From Streptomyces sp. man185 (GTDB lineage: Bacteria > Actinomycetota > Actinomycetes > Streptomycetales > Streptomycetaceae): DNA of 64,000 bases. The position numbers were made by a program, and so were the translations under genes. The stretch covers positions 1 through 64,000 of the forward strand of contig NTHE01000035.1 of NCBI GenBank assembly GCA_002551355.1. Direction: 5' to 3'. This document shows, in pieces, positions 18,101-25,555 of the stretch; position 1 is the stretch's first letter, and each line of letters begins with the position of its first letter. The notes below the pieces were generated by a model, which ran no database searches, was not told the DNA's origin, and was given only the letters and a program-made list of their open reading frames with translations.

Positions 18101-18150
18101 AGCCCGATGCGGCCGACGGAGCCGAGCAGGGCTCCGACCAGGGCAGCTGA
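15103..18150 (+). CDS. UPF0182-family large membrane protein
   Basis: A protein of about 1015 residues with an N-terminal block of about seven transmembrane segments (first at ~20-42: TLLMTLGVLAVLAMAFVMF; last near residue 310) and a large presumably extracytoplasmic domain with conserved aromatic stretches (FWTDWLWYRSV, DPQFQLDVSFYAFDLPWYR). The last ~150 residues are a charged Ala/Asp/Glu/Lys tail that is probably disordered. TTG 15103 is preferred: GAGGGG lies 7 nt upstream and it gives the LAFQMPDRGGG start typical of Streptomyces members; GTG 15046 and ATG 15115 are alternatives. The family is widespread in Actinobacteria without a settled function. Confidence 0.88.
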   Translation: MAFQMPDRGGGPTGPRIRVGRPSRRARTLLMTLGVLAVLAMAFVMFAGFWTDWLWYRSVAYSSVFTTTLWTKIGLFLVFGLLMALAIGVNVWLAHRLRPPLSAMSLEQQSLDRYRMSIAPYKKWVLLAVTALVGLIAGASASGQWRTWLMYVNGVAFGQKDPQFQLDVSFYAFDLPWYRFMLGFGFAATVLALIAAALTHYLYGGLRITSPGARATGAATGHLSVLLGIFVSLKAVAYWLDRYGLAVKSSDFKATDNWAGLRYVDANAYLPAKTILFCIAAICAALFFATLWRRTWQLPVIGFGLMVLSAILIGGLYPAIVQKFQVQPNEQAKEAPFIQKNINATRDAYDIDDAKVDDYDGQATTEDDTKLRAAANTAASYRVMDPNVVSPAFQQLQQRRNYYQFPRTLDVDRYKDKDGKEQDTVIGLRELNIQGLPKRNWINDHFTYTHGYGAIAARGTTTGTNPAGSPDFTESGLPSTGEFGKYEQRIYYGEKTEQYSIVGGPQKELDYEEDGERTTSYEGDSGVSLSNTFNRAAYAVSFSEPQIMYSGAIGEGSRILYNRTPKERVEAVAPWLTIDGDAYPAVVDGRIKWIVDAYTTTNGYPYASRTTLGDTTADSLTTNQRAVVAQQNQVNYIRNSVKATVDAYDGKVKLYEWDTEDPVLKTWRKAFPGTVEPRGDIPQELMDHLRYPQDLFKVQRELLTRYHVEDPAQFYSGSDAWQVPDDPTNKEPGSVPPYYLSMKMPGQNEQQFSLTTTFTPRGRPNLGAFMAVNADAASKDYGTMRLLRVTSTVKGPGQVQSELNGNEDVATFVRDLRGSDSDIEYGNLLTVPLEGGFLYIEPVYTRGGTQNYPLLRKVAASYGSKIVFENSLAEALNAVFGVEDDGTTTPPDADDPPGETDQPPATGSAALKKAIADAQRAYSDGEKALQEQDWPAYGKAQEALQDALERAAAAEPKAGSEGDKADSAEKPEGDAKPDSSAEPASVEKPAGADKADPARKPDAADGAEQGSDQGS

Positions 18151-18192
18151 GAAAGCCCCACTCCGCGTCGTGGTACGGTTTGAACACAACGA

Positions 18193-18266
18193 CGCGGGGT
18201 GGAGCAGCTCGGTAGCTCGCTGGGCTCATAACCCAGAGGTCGCAGGTTCAAATCCTGTCCCCGCTA
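18193..18266 (+). tRNA. Initiator tRNA-fMet (anticodon CAT), copy 1
   Basis: A complete 74-nt cloverleaf. The acceptor strand CGCGGGG pairs with CCCCGCT except for C1-U72, leaving the first pair unpaired, and the anticodon stem has three consecutive G-C pairs (CTGGG CTCATAA CCCAG). Both are initiator hallmarks. The T-loop is TTCAAAT. CCA is not encoded. An -10-like TACGGT lies at 18174-18179. An identical copy is at 20647. Confidence 0.95.
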
Positions 18267-18274
18267 CTGAAAAG

Positions 18275-18312
18275 ACGAAGGCCCGGATTCCCTTGGGGAT
18301 CCGGGCCTTCGT
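18275..18312 (+). terminator. Terminator of tRNA-fMet copy 1
   Basis: A 14-bp stem, ACGAAGGCCCGGAT (18275-18288) with its complement at 18299-18312, has a 10-nt loop and starts 8 nt after the mature 3' end. Nearly the same hairpin follows copy 2. Confidence 0.8.
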
Positions 18313-18493
18313 CGTGTCCGTTGTGCCACAGGCCGTGTCGGTCCCGTGCTGGGGGCGTGAAGTGCGGTTCGCTGGGCAGCAGTTGCCTTCAGGCGTGTTT
18401 GACTTGTCTCCCTGTGGGCATGTCGACAAAACGCTGTAGTGACCTCACTGGCCGCGATATTCCAGGTGTACGCGGGTAACAGGTGGTGCGACG

Positions 18494-20560
18494 ATGGTAT
18501 TTATGGGGGACAGGGCAACTCTGTTGGAGACAGGGCGGTTTGTGCAGCAGCGCGGCCAAGATGCGGAAAGCGCGGTAGACGCGGCTTTCGCCGCTGCCAT
18601 CGCCGGGGCGGGCGCACCGGTCCAGCGGACCGGCGCCATCGACGCGAGCGCCGCCGCGACCCCGTCCGACGAGGACACCACGGACGCGGTCGACGCCGCG
18701 GACAGTGCCGAGAGCGAGGCGCGCCACCGCCGTGCCGCCGATGCCGGGGACACCGTTTCCATGAGCGTCCTGGGCGCGCTGCTGCTGCGCCGGGGGGAGT
18801 TGGACGGCGCCGAGCGGTATCTGCGCGCCGCCACCGCCGACGGGGACCGGGCCGCCGCGAACAACCTGGGCGTCCTGCTGCATCAGCGCGGCTACCCGGA
18901 CGAGGCCGCGGGCTGGTGGCGCATCGCCGCCGTGGCCGGCTCCGCCGCCGCCGCCCACGCACTGGGCCGGCACTTCCGCGAGCGCGGCGACGAGCCCGGT
19001 GCCGAGTACTGGCTGCGCCAGTCCGCCGAGCAGGGCCACGCCCTGGGTGCGTACGCGCTGGCCGATCTTCTGGAGCACCGCAGCGACGTCGGCGCCGAGC
19101 GCTGGCTGCGCGCCGCCGCCGAACAGGGGCACCGCGAGGCCGCCTACCGGCTGGCCCGCGCCCTGGAGCGGAAGGCCGTCGAGGACCCGCACGACGCCTT
19201 CGGCCTGGGCCGGGGCGAAGCTTCCGGCCGGACCGGAACGGGCCTCGGCCTCCCCGGCTCCACGCCCACGAAGGACGTACGCGCGACGGGCCCCGCGGGC
19301 GACAAGGGCACGGCCGACGGGGACAGCCCCGTGGCGGGACCCGCCGCCGGCCGGGTCGGCGAGGCCGAGCAGTGGTACCGCCAGGCCGCCGCGCGAGGAC
19401 ACCGGCGCGCCGCCCTGCACCTCGGCGCGATCCTGGAGCAGCGCGGCGAGCTCAAGGAGGCCGGACGCTGGTACCTGACCTCCGCCAAGGACGGCGAGCC
19501 GCGCGCCGCCTGCGCGCTCGGCTTCCTGCTGCGTGACGCGGGCGACGAGGAGAGCGCCGCCGTGTGGTGGCTGCGCGCCGCCCAGGACGGCGACGGCAAC
19601 GCCGCCAACGCGCTCGGCGCGCTGCACGCCGCACGCGGTGAGCAGCAGACCGCCGAGCGCTGGTACCGGGCCGCCATGGACGCCGGTGACGTCAACGGGG
19701 CGTACAACCTCGGGCTGCTCTGTGCCGCCCAGGACCGCATCCCGCAGGCCGAGCAGTGGTACCGCCGCGCCGCGTACGCCGGACACCGCGAGGCCGCCAA
19801 CGCGCTCGCGGTGCTGCTCCTCCAGGCGGGCGACCACACCGGGGCCGAGCCCTGGTTCTCCAAGGCGGCGGAGGCGGGCAGCGTCGACGCTGCGTTCAAC
19901 CTGGGCATCCTGCACGCCGGGCGCGACGAGGACCGTACGGCGCTCGGCTGGTACGAGCGCGCGGCCGCGGCCGGGCACACCGACGCGGCGCTCCAGGTCG
20001 CCATGGCCCTGCTGCGCGACGGCGACGACCGGGAGGCCGAGCGCCACCTGCGCTGCGCCGCGGGCGGCGGCAGCGCCGAGGCCGCGTTCCGGCTGGCCGG
20101 GGTGCTGGACGCGCGCCAGCCGCCACCGGGACCGCCCGCGCTGGGCGAGCCGATGCCGGAGAAGACCGAGTGCGAGGAGTGGTACGAGCGGGCCGCCCAG
20201 CAGGGCCACCGCCGCGCCCAGGTCCGGGTCGGCATGCTCGCCGCCGCCCGCGGGGACGTGGAGAGCGCCGCCCACTGGTACCGGGAGGCCGCCGAGGCGG
20301 GCAGCCGCAACGGTGCCTTCAACCTCGGGCTGCTGCTGGCCCGCGAGGGCAGCGAGCGGGAGGCCGCCCTGTGGTGGACCCGTGCGGCCGCTGCCGGACA
20401 CGGCCGGGCCGCGCTGCGCCTCGCGCTCCTCGCCGCGCGCCGGGGCGAGCTCACCGAGGGGCAGCGCTGGTGCGCGCGGGCGGTGGAGCTGGGCCCGGCC
20501 GAGGTGGCCGAGCGGGCGGCGCGGCTGCGCGAGGCGCTGCACCAGGAGCTGACCGCGTGA
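18494..20560 (+). CDS. Sel1-like/TPR repeat protein
   Basis: A 688-residue solenoid protein made of about 15 Sel1-like repeats, with recurrent AAxxGHxxAAxxLGxLLxxRG and AExWYRxAAxAG patterns (for example AEQWYRRAAYAGHREAANALA). A non-repeat Gly/Asp-rich insertion occupies roughly residues 230-285. There is no signal peptide or catalytic domain. Such repeats act as protein-protein scaffolds. The start is ATG 18494, or ATG 18503 (MGDRATLLETGRF), which is equally plausible. The gene lies between two identical initiator tRNA genes, an arrangement remembered from other Streptomyces. Confidence 0.88.
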   Translation: MVFMGDRATLLETGRFVQQRGQDAESAVDAAFAAAIAGAGAPVQRTGAIDASAAATPSDEDTTDAVDAADSAESEARHRRAADAGDTVSMSVLGALLLRRGELDGAERYLRAATADGDRAAANNLGVLLHQRGYPDEAAGWWRIAAVAGSAAAAHALGRHFRERGDEPGAEYWLRQSAEQGHALGAYALADLLEHRSDVGAERWLRAAAEQGHREAAYRLARALERKAVEDPHDAFGLGRGEASGRTGTGLGLPGSTPTKDVRATGPAGDKGTADGDSPVAGPAAGRVGEAEQWYRQAAARGHRRAALHLGAILEQRGELKEAGRWYLTSAKDGEPRAACALGFLLRDAGDEESAAVWWLRAAQDGDGNAANALGALHAARGEQQTAERWYRAAMDAGDVNGAYNLGLLCAAQDRIPQAEQWYRRAAYAGHREAANALAVLLLQAGDHTGAEPWFSKAAEAGSVDAAFNLGILHAGRDEDRTALGWYERAAAAGHTDAALQVAMALLRDGDDREAERHLRCAAGGGSAEAAFRLAGVLDARQPPPGPPALGEPMPEKTECEEWYERAAQQGHRRAQVRVGMLAAARGDVESAAHWYREAAEAGSRNGAFNLGLLLAREGSEREAALWWTRAAAAGHGRAALRLALLAARRGELTEGQRWCARAVELGPAEVAERAARLREALHQELTA

Positions 20561-20605
20561 CGCCGCATGCTCACGCAGGCAGGACCGGGGCCGGTGTGAA
20601 TGAAT

Positions 20606-20634
20606 TTGCGCCGTCCGACCCGCTGACGTAATGT
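20606..20634 (+). promoter_or_regulatory. Promoter of tRNA-fMet copy 2
   Basis: TTGCGC (20606-20611), a 17-nt spacer and TAATGT (20629-20634) lie 12 nt before the mature tRNA 5' end, matching a housekeeping sigma-70-type promoter. Confidence 0.6.
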
Positions 20635-20646
20635 TGCATTCACCGA

Positions 20647-20720
20647 CGCGGGGTGGAGCAGCTCGGTAGCTCGCTGGGCTCATAACCCAGAGGTCGCAGG
20701 TTCAAATCCTGTCCCCGCTA
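20647..20720 (+). tRNA. Initiator tRNA-fMet (anticodon CAT), copy 2
   Basis: Identical over all 74 nt to the copy at 18193, including the unpaired C1-U72, the three G-C pairs in the anticodon stem and the absence of an encoded CCA. Identity extends 2 nt upstream and about 6 nt downstream of the mature tRNA, after which the two hairpin terminators are near-identical. Confidence 0.95.
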
Positions 20721-20726
20721 CTGAAA

Positions 20727-20762
20727 ACGAAGGCCCGGATCTCATGGGATCCGGGCCTTCGT
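20727..20762 (+). terminator. Terminator of tRNA-fMet copy 2
   Basis: A 14-bp stem, ACGAAGGCCCGGAT (20727-20740) with its complement at 20749-20762, and an 8-nt loop. The stem is identical to that after copy 1; only the loop differs. Confidence 0.8.
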
Positions 20763-20825
20763 CATGCCCGGACATGAAAAGAGCCGGGTCCGCCTGCCGG
20801 AACAGGCGGGCCCGACTCTCGCGGT

Positions 20826-21245
20826 TCAGGCGGTGGTGGAGCAGCTCGGGCAGATGCCGCGGTACGTCACCTCGACGCCGGAGACCATGAAGCCGTAGCG
20901 CTCGTCGGTCGGCAGGTCCGCCAGCGGGTTCCCGGCCGGATGCACGTCCCGGATCGCGCCGCACTGCGCGCACACCAGGTGGTGGTGGGGGCGGTGGGCG
21001 TTCGGGTCGTAGCGCTTGGCGCGGCGATCGGTGGAGACCTCCAGCACCTCGCCGAGGGACACCATCTCGCCGAGGGTGTTGTAGACGGTGGCGCGCGAGA
21101 TCTCGGGCAGCCGGGAAACGGCCCTCGCGTGGACCTCGTCCGCCGTCAGGTGCACGTGGTCCCCGTCGAGGACCTCGGCCACGACACGCCGCTGCGCCGT
21201 CATGCGCCAGCCGCGTCCACGAAGTCGTTCCAGCAGGTCGCTCAT
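20826..21245 (-). CDS. catR: Fur-family peroxide-sensing repressor CatR
   Basis: A 139-residue Fur/PerR-type regulator. It has a winged-helix N-terminal domain (RMTAQRRVVAEVL, EISRATVYNTLGEMVSLGEV), the metal-sensing His cluster (HRPHHHLVCAQCG) and a second CxxC at the end (GICPSCS), giving the structural zinc site. The gene is divergent from a catalase gene with 164 nt between starts, the classic catR-catA arrangement in which CatR represses both genes until oxidised by peroxide. ATG 21245. Confidence 0.9.
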   Translation of the reverse strand: MSDLLERLRGRGWRMTAQRRVVAEVLDGDHVHLTADEVHARAVSRLPEISRATVYNTLGEMVSLGEVLEVSTDRRAKRYDPNAHRPHHHLVCAQCGAIRDVHPAGNPLADLPTDERYGFMVSGVEVTYRGICPSCSTTA

Positions 21246-21305
21246 GAAGCCCAGCCTAACAGTGGGGAACAGGAATCCCGATCGGGTGTGACTTTGGATG
21301 CTTGC

Positions 21306-21333
21306 TTGACTTAGACATTGTCCATTGTAGGAT
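21306..21333 (+). promoter_or_regulatory. catA promoter
   Basis: TTGACT (21306-21311), a 16-nt spacer and TAGGAT (21328-21333). The spacer and flanks (ttagacattgtccattg) form a small AT-rich dyad, gac-att-gtc, that could be part of a CatR box. The hexamers are visible; the operator role is inference. Confidence 0.6.
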
Positions 21334-21409
21334 CGGGAACGGCATTGACCAAGGGACAGGGCTGTACAGGACTTCACCGCTGTGCAGGGATACGACGCAG
21401 GAGGCGCAC

Positions 21410-22861
21410 GTGACGCAGGGACCGCTCACTACGGAGGCCGGCGCGCCGGTCGCCGACAACCAGAACAGTGAGACCGCGGGCCCCGGCGGTCCCGTTCTCG
21501 TCCAGGACCAGGCGCTGCTGGAGAAGCTCGCCCACTTCAACCGTGAGCGCATACCGGAGCGCATCGTGCACGCCCGCGGCGCCGGCGCGTACGGGACGTT
21601 CACGCTGACCCGAGATGTCTCGCAGTGGACCCGGGCGAAGTTCCTCAGCGAGGTCGGCAAGCAGACCGAGACCTTCCTGCGCTTCTCCACCGTCGCGGGC
21701 AACCTCGGCTCGGCCGACGCCGTGCGCGACCCCCGCGGTTTCGCGCTGAAGTTCTACACCGAGGAGGGCAACTACGACCTCGTCGGCAACAACACCCCGG
21801 TGTTCTTCATCAAGGACGCCATCAAGTTCCCCGACTTCATCCACACCCAGAAGCGCGACCCGTACACCGGCTCGCAGGAGGCGGACAACGTCTGGGACTT
21901 CTGGGGCCTGTCGCCCGAGTCGACGCACCAGGTGACCTGGCTCTTCGGCGACCGTGGCATCCCGGCCACGCTCCGCCACATGAACGGGTACGGCTCGCAC
22001 ACCTTCCAGTGGAACAACGAGGCGGGCGAGGTCTTCTGGGTCAAGTACCACTTCAAGACCGACCAGGGCATCGAGAACCTCACCACGGAGGAGGCCGTCC
22101 GGCTCTCCGGCGTCGACCCCGACAGCCACCAGCGCGATCTGCGCGAGGCGATCGAGCGCGGCGAGTTCCCGTCCTGGACGGTGCAGGTCCAGATCATGCC
22201 CGCGGCGGACGCGGCGTCGTACCGCTTCAACCCGTTCGACCTCACCAAGGTGTGGCCGCACGCGGACTACCCGCCGATCGAGATCGGCAAGCTGGAGCTC
22301 AACCGCAACCCGGAGAACATCTTCGCCGAGGTCGAGCAGTCGATCTTCAGCCCCGCGCACTTCGTGCCGGGCATCGGCCCGTCCCCGGACAAGATGCTCC
22401 AGGGCCGCCTCTTCGCGTACGGCGACGCCCACCGCTACCGCGTCGGCATCAATGCCGACCACCTGCCGGTGAACCGCCCGCACGCCACCGAGGCGCGGAC
22501 CAACAGCCGGGACGGCTTCCTCTACGACGGCCGTCACAAGGGCGCCAAGAACTACGAGCCGAACAGCTTCGGCGGCCCCTCCCAGACCGACCGGCCGCTC
22601 TGGCAGCCGGTCCCGGTCACCGGCGCCACCGGCAGCACCGAGGCCCCCAGTCATGCCGAGGACAACGACTTCGTGCAGGCGGGCGACCTCTACCGGCTCT
22701 TCTCCGAGGACGAGAAGGTCCGGCTGATCGAGAACCTCGCCGGGTTCATCGCCAAGGTCTCGCGCGACGACATCGCCGAGCGCGCGATCAACAACTTCCG
22801 CCAGGCGGACGGTGACTTCGGCAAGCGGCTGGAAACCGCGGTCCAGGCCCTTCGCGGCTGA
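21410..22861 (+). CDS. catA: Monofunctional haem catalase CatA
   Basis: A 483-residue small-subunit clade catalase that decomposes hydrogen peroxide. The active-site His segment is RIPERIVHARGAGAYGTF, the distal Asn lies in YDLVGNNTPVFF, and the proximal haem ligand Tyr is in RLFAYGDAHRYRVG. The N-terminus MTQGPLTTEAGAPVADNQNS is a normal family leader. GTG 21410 has GGAGG 5 nt upstream. It is transcribed from the shared region with catR, so peroxide induction is expected. A strong hairpin terminator follows. Confidence 0.95.
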   Translation: MTQGPLTTEAGAPVADNQNSETAGPGGPVLVQDQALLEKLAHFNRERIPERIVHARGAGAYGTFTLTRDVSQWTRAKFLSEVGKQTETFLRFSTVAGNLGSADAVRDPRGFALKFYTEEGNYDLVGNNTPVFFIKDAIKFPDFIHTQKRDPYTGSQEADNVWDFWGLSPESTHQVTWLFGDRGIPATLRHMNGYGSHTFQWNNEAGEVFWVKYHFKTDQGIENLTTEEAVRLSGVDPDSHQRDLREAIERGEFPSWTVQVQIMPAADAASYRFNPFDLTKVWPHADYPPIEIGKLELNRNPENIFAEVEQSIFSPAHFVPGIGPSPDKMLQGRLFAYGDAHRYRVGINADHLPVNRPHATEARTNSRDGFLYDGRHKGAKNYEPNSFGGPSQTDRPLWQPVPVTGATGSTEAPSHAEDNDFVQAGDLYRLFSEDEKVRLIENLAGFIAKVSRDDIAERAINNFRQADGDFGKRLETAVQALRG

Positions 22862-22880
22862 CCGGGCGCCTGTCGTAGAC

Positions 22881-22916
22881 GGTGGGCCGGATCCCCTCGC
22901 GGGGGTCCGGCCCACC
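22881..22916. terminator. Terminator between catA and the CBS-domain gene
   Basis: 16-bp arms, GGTGGGCCGGATCCCC (22881-22896) and 22901-22916, with one G-T pair and a TCGC loop. It lies between convergent genes and can act in both directions. Confidence 0.8.
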
Positions 22917-22939
22917 GGCCGTTCCGGCCCCCGGCGGTG

Positions 22940-23341
22940 TCAGCCGGCCGCCGCGGCAGCCGTACGCCGGGCGGGCGCCCAGCAGCGGATGATGTCGCGC
23001 ACCGACACGATGCCCACCGGGCCGTCGCCGTCCAGCACGATCAAGTGCCTGAATCCACCGTGCGTCATGGCTTCCGCGGCCTCCTCCAGGGTCCAGGCCG
23101 GGGCGGCGAACACCACGTCGGTGGTGGTGTGGGCGGACGCGGTCTCCCGGTCGGGGTCGAGCCCGGATCCGATCGCGTCGAGGATGTCGCGCTCGGTGAT
23201 GATGCCGAGCCCGCAGGTGTCCGGGTCGTGGACGACAGCTGCCCCGATACGGCGGGCCGACATCAACCGGGCCGCCTGGCGGAGCGTATGGGTGGGGCCG
23301 ATGGTGAGGACCACCGTGCTCATGGCGTCACGGACGAGCAT
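22940..23341 (-). CDS. CBS-domain pair protein
   Basis: A 133-residue protein made almost entirely of two CBS motifs (VRDAMSTVVLTIGP...GIITERDILDA and TTDVVFAAPAWTLEEA...GIVSVRDIIR). CBS pairs usually bind adenosine nucleotides and regulate another protein. The Ala-rich tail is short. ATG 23341 is preferred, with GAGGAGG about 9 nt upstream; GTG 23353 overlaps that ribosome site. A palindrome resembling a Crp/Fnr-type site lies 32-47 nt upstream of the start. Confidence 0.85.
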   Translation of the reverse strand: MLVRDAMSTVVLTIGPTHTLRQAARLMSARRIGAAVVHDPDTCGLGIITERDILDAIGSGLDPDRETASAHTTTDVVFAAPAWTLEEAAEAMTHGGFRHLIVLDGDGPVGIVSVRDIIRCWAPARRTAAAAAG

Positions 23342-23372
23342 GAATAGAGCCACCTCCTCGGTGAGCCGACTC

Positions 23373-23388
23373 TGTGAGTCGATTCACA
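23373..23388. promoter_or_regulatory. TGTGA-N6-TCACA palindrome upstream of the CBS-domain gene
   Basis: TGTGA (23373-23377), six bases, TCACA (23384-23388): an exact match to the Crp-type consensus half-sites, followed by a second partial ttcacaag repeat. The 236 nt between the CBS gene and hisN otherwise hold G-runs (a run of eight or nine G near 23443 and eight C near 23487) and no gene. Confidence 0.4.
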
Positions 23389-23589
23389 AGTTCACAAGTG
23401 GGGGGACTCTCAGAGTTGCACCCTTGGGGAGGGTCGACAAGGGGGGGGCGGGTGTACACCGGGGGAGTGCGCGAGCGTGTGTCGCACCCCCCCCGGGGAG
23501 GGCGTCCCGCGATCAGCGGCGTTGGCTGTCAGGGCTCTGGTTCGGAACGTGCCCGGCTCGCAGGGGCCGGCGCGATCCGAACGAAAGTC

Positions 23590-24390
23590 CTAGGAGCGCT
23601 GGTTGAGATAGTCCAGCAGTTCGTCGTGGAGCGGCCCGTTCGAGGCCGCCGCGTTCCCGCCGCCAGGACCGTCCACACCGTCCAGCGAGGTGAACCGGCC
23701 CCCCGCCTCCTGGACGACGATCGCGGTCGCCGCCATGTCCCACAGCGACAGCTCCGGCTCCGCGCAGATGTCCACGGAGCCTTCGGCGACCATCATGTAC
23801 GGCCAGAAGTCCCCGTACCCCCGTGTCCGCCAGCAGGCCCGGGTGAGGTCCAGGATTCCGTCGAGGCGTCCCTGCTCCTCCCAGCCGGACAGCGAGGAGA
23901 ACGCGAACGAGGCGTCCGCGATCCGCTCCACCTTCGACACGTGCATCCGCGTCGCGGAAGTGAGGCTGCGGCCGGTGAACGCGCCCGCGCCCTTCGCCGC
24001 CCACCAGCGCCGGTTCAGCGCGGGCGCGGAAACCACGCCCACCACCGGCTGGAAGCCCTCGTCGCCCGCCTCCATCAGCGAGATCAGCGTCGCCCACACC
24101 GGCACACCACGCACGTAGTTCTTGGTGCCGTCGATCGGGTCGATCACCCAGCGGCGCGGACCGGTGCCCTCGACCCCGTACTCCTCGCCCAGGATCGCGT
24201 CTCTCGGGCGGGCCCGATGCAGGTGGCCCCGGATCAGCTCCTCGGCGGCCTTGTCGGCCTCGCTCACCGGCGTCATGTCCGGCTTGGTCTCCACCTTCAG
24301 GTCGAGAGCCTTGAACCGGTCCATCGTCGCGGCGTCGGCGGCGTCCGCCAGTACGTGGGCGAGGCGCAGATCATCGTGGTAGTCGGGCAT
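23590..24390 (-). CDS. hisN: Histidinol-phosphatase HisN (inositol-monophosphatase fold)
   Basis: A 266-residue enzyme of the IMPase superfamily. The metal-binding motifs are GEEYG, WVIDPIDGTKNYVRG and LWDMAATAIVVQEAGG. In Actinobacteria this subgroup provides histidinol-phosphatase, the penultimate step of histidine synthesis; generic inositol-phosphatase activity is the alternative. ATG 24390. It is divergent from the TetR-type gene with 120 nt between them. Confidence 0.88.
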   Translation of the reverse strand: MPDYHDDLRLAHVLADAADAATMDRFKALDLKVETKPDMTPVSEADKAAEELIRGHLHRARPRDAILGEEYGVEGTGPRRWVIDPIDGTKNYVRGVPVWATLISLMEAGDEGFQPVVGVVSAPALNRRWWAAKGAGAFTGRSLTSATRMHVSKVERIADASFAFSSLSGWEEQGRLDGILDLTRACWRTRGYGDFWPYMMVAEGSVDICAEPELSLWDMAATAIVVQEAGGRFTSLDGVDGPGGGNAAASNGPLHDELLDYLNQRS

Positions 24391-24510
24391 GCCGCCACAG
24401 TATCCAGCGCCGCCGGACGCGGGCTACGGTGCCCCTGCCGCCTGCCGGGACCTTGACAGCCCCCGCAAGCGCGTCAACTCTGAACGGCAGGATTCCGGGG
24501 CGGGGAGGCG

Positions 24511-25443
24511 ATGATGCCGACGGCGCGGCAGGCCCTGCTGGACGCCGCCCTCCGGGCGCTGTCCGACCGGCCCTGGCGTGCCGTGCGCATGGTCGACGTC
24601 GCCGCCCTGGCGGGCGTCTCGCGGCAGACGCTCTACAACGAGTTCGGTACCAGGGGCGGACTGGCCGGGGCCCTCATCCGGCGGGCCTCGGACGGTTATC
24701 TCGCCGGGGTGGACCGCGCTCTGACCGCCCCCGCGCCCGACCGTCCCACCGCCGTCGCGCTCTGGACGATCCGGGCCGCCCGCCAGGACCCCCTGGTCAA
24801 GGCGTTGCTCACGGGGCACTGGGCGGACGGGCTGCCTCGCCCGGACCGGGGGCCGGGCTCCCGGGGACGTACGGGCGGGAGGCGGGCGCCGGCCCCCGAG
24901 GAGCTGCTCGCGCTGGTGAGGGACCGGCTGGCGGCCGCGTCGCCCGGGGCCGCCGCCGGGCACTGCGAGATCGCGTTACGCCTCGCGCTGTCCTGTGTGA
25001 TCGTCCCGGTGCCGGGCGACGACGCCACGGACAGCCGCGCGCTCCGCCTCGTCCGGGAGGCGTCGCGGACGACGGTTCACGAGGGGGCGGGGCTCACGAG
25101 GGGGTGGGGCTCAGTGGGCCGAGCCGGACAGCTGGAGGCCGATCACGCCGATGATCACCAGGGAGATCGACACCAGTTTCAGCGTGGAGACCACGTCGCC
25201 GAGGAAGATCATGCCGTAGATCGCCGTCCCGGCCGCCCCGATCCCGGTCCACACCGCGTACGCCGGACCGACGTCCAGCTTCCTCAGCGCCAGGGTCAGC
25301 AGACCGAAGCTGCCGAGCGCGAACACGGCGAACGCGATCGTCGGCCAGAGGCGGGTGAATCCGTGGGAGAGCTTCAGACACACGGCGAAGCCGGTCTCCA
25401 GCAGTCCTGCGACCACGACCAGCAGCCACGCCATCGTCAGTAG
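24511..25443 (+). CDS. TetR-family regulator with an abnormal read-through C-terminus
   Basis: The N-terminal ~50 residues are a clear TetR DNA-binding domain (RALSDRPWRAVRMVDVAALAGVSRQTLYNEFGTRGGLAGAL). Family members are about 190-210 residues; here the frame has no stop until 25443, giving 310 residues. After about residue 200 the sequence becomes His/Asp/Gln/Arg-rich and lies fully antisense to the SMR transporter gene, so the last ~110 residues are probably not native. A lost stop codon or a frameshift near 25080-25110 is likely. ATG 24511 follows GGGGAGG. The regulator may control the neighbouring transporter. Confidence 0.7.
   Translation: MMPTARQALLDAALRALSDRPWRAVRMVDVAALAGVSRQTLYNEFGTRGGLAGALIRRASDGYLAGVDRALTAPAPDRPTAVALWTIRAARQDPLVKALLTGHWADGLPRPDRGPGSRGRTGGRRAPAPEELLALVRDRLAAASPGAAAGHCEIALRLALSCVIVPVPGDDATDSRALRLVREASRTTVHEGAGLTRGWGSVGRAGQLEADHADDHQGDRHQFQRGDHVAEEDHAVDRRPGRPDPGPHRVRRTDVQLPQRQGQQTEAAEREHGERDRRPEAGESVGELQTHGEAGLQQSCDHDQQPRHRQ
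25111..25434 (-). CDS. Small multidrug resistance (SMR) transporter, SugE/Gdx-like
   Basis: A 107-residue protein with four transmembrane helices. It carries the SMR Glu in TM1 (VVAGLLETGFAVCLK) and the family stretch KLDVGPAYAVWTGIGAAGTAIYGMIFLGD. The GLLET context with a following CLK favours the SugE/Gdx (guanidinium or quaternary-ammonium) branch over EmrE. GGGAGG lies 9 nt before ATG 25434. It follows rsgA on the same strand after a 121-nt gap containing an inverted repeat. I looked for guanidine riboswitch motifs upstream and found none. It overlaps the open C-terminus of the tetR frame. Confidence 0.88.
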   Translation of the reverse strand: MAWLLVVVAGLLETGFAVCLKLSHGFTRLWPTIAFAVFALGSFGLLTLALRKLDVGPAYAVWTGIGAAGTAIYGMIFLGDVVSTLKLVSISLVIIGVIGLQLSGSAH

Positions 25444-25529
25444 CCTCCCGCATAGGTGACGGCTTCGTCCCACTCGGTGCGATTATGCCTTTACTGGTCG
25501 TTGAAGCTCGCAAACATGCCCATGCCGCC

Positions 25530-25547
25530 CCGAACGATTGCGTTCGG
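25530..25547. repeat. 7-bp inverted repeat between rsgA and the SMR gene
   Basis: CCGAACG (25530-25536), ATTG, CGTTCGG (25541-25547). It starts 9 nt after the rsgA stop on the minus strand and may be a weak terminator or an operator for the SMR gene. No T-tract is present. Confidence 0.45.
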
Positions 25548-25555
25548 ACGCGCCG

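Noticed and set aside
23423..23500. Runs of G and C (eight or more) downstream of the CBS gene start
   Set aside because: They are homopolymer tracts in a non-coding gap and may reflect slippage-prone sequence or assembly error; no gene or structure was supported.
25435..25555. Guanidine riboswitch upstream of the SMR gene
   Set aside because: I looked for the guanidine-I, II and III conserved blocks and found none; only a 7-bp inverted repeat and a ribosome site are present.
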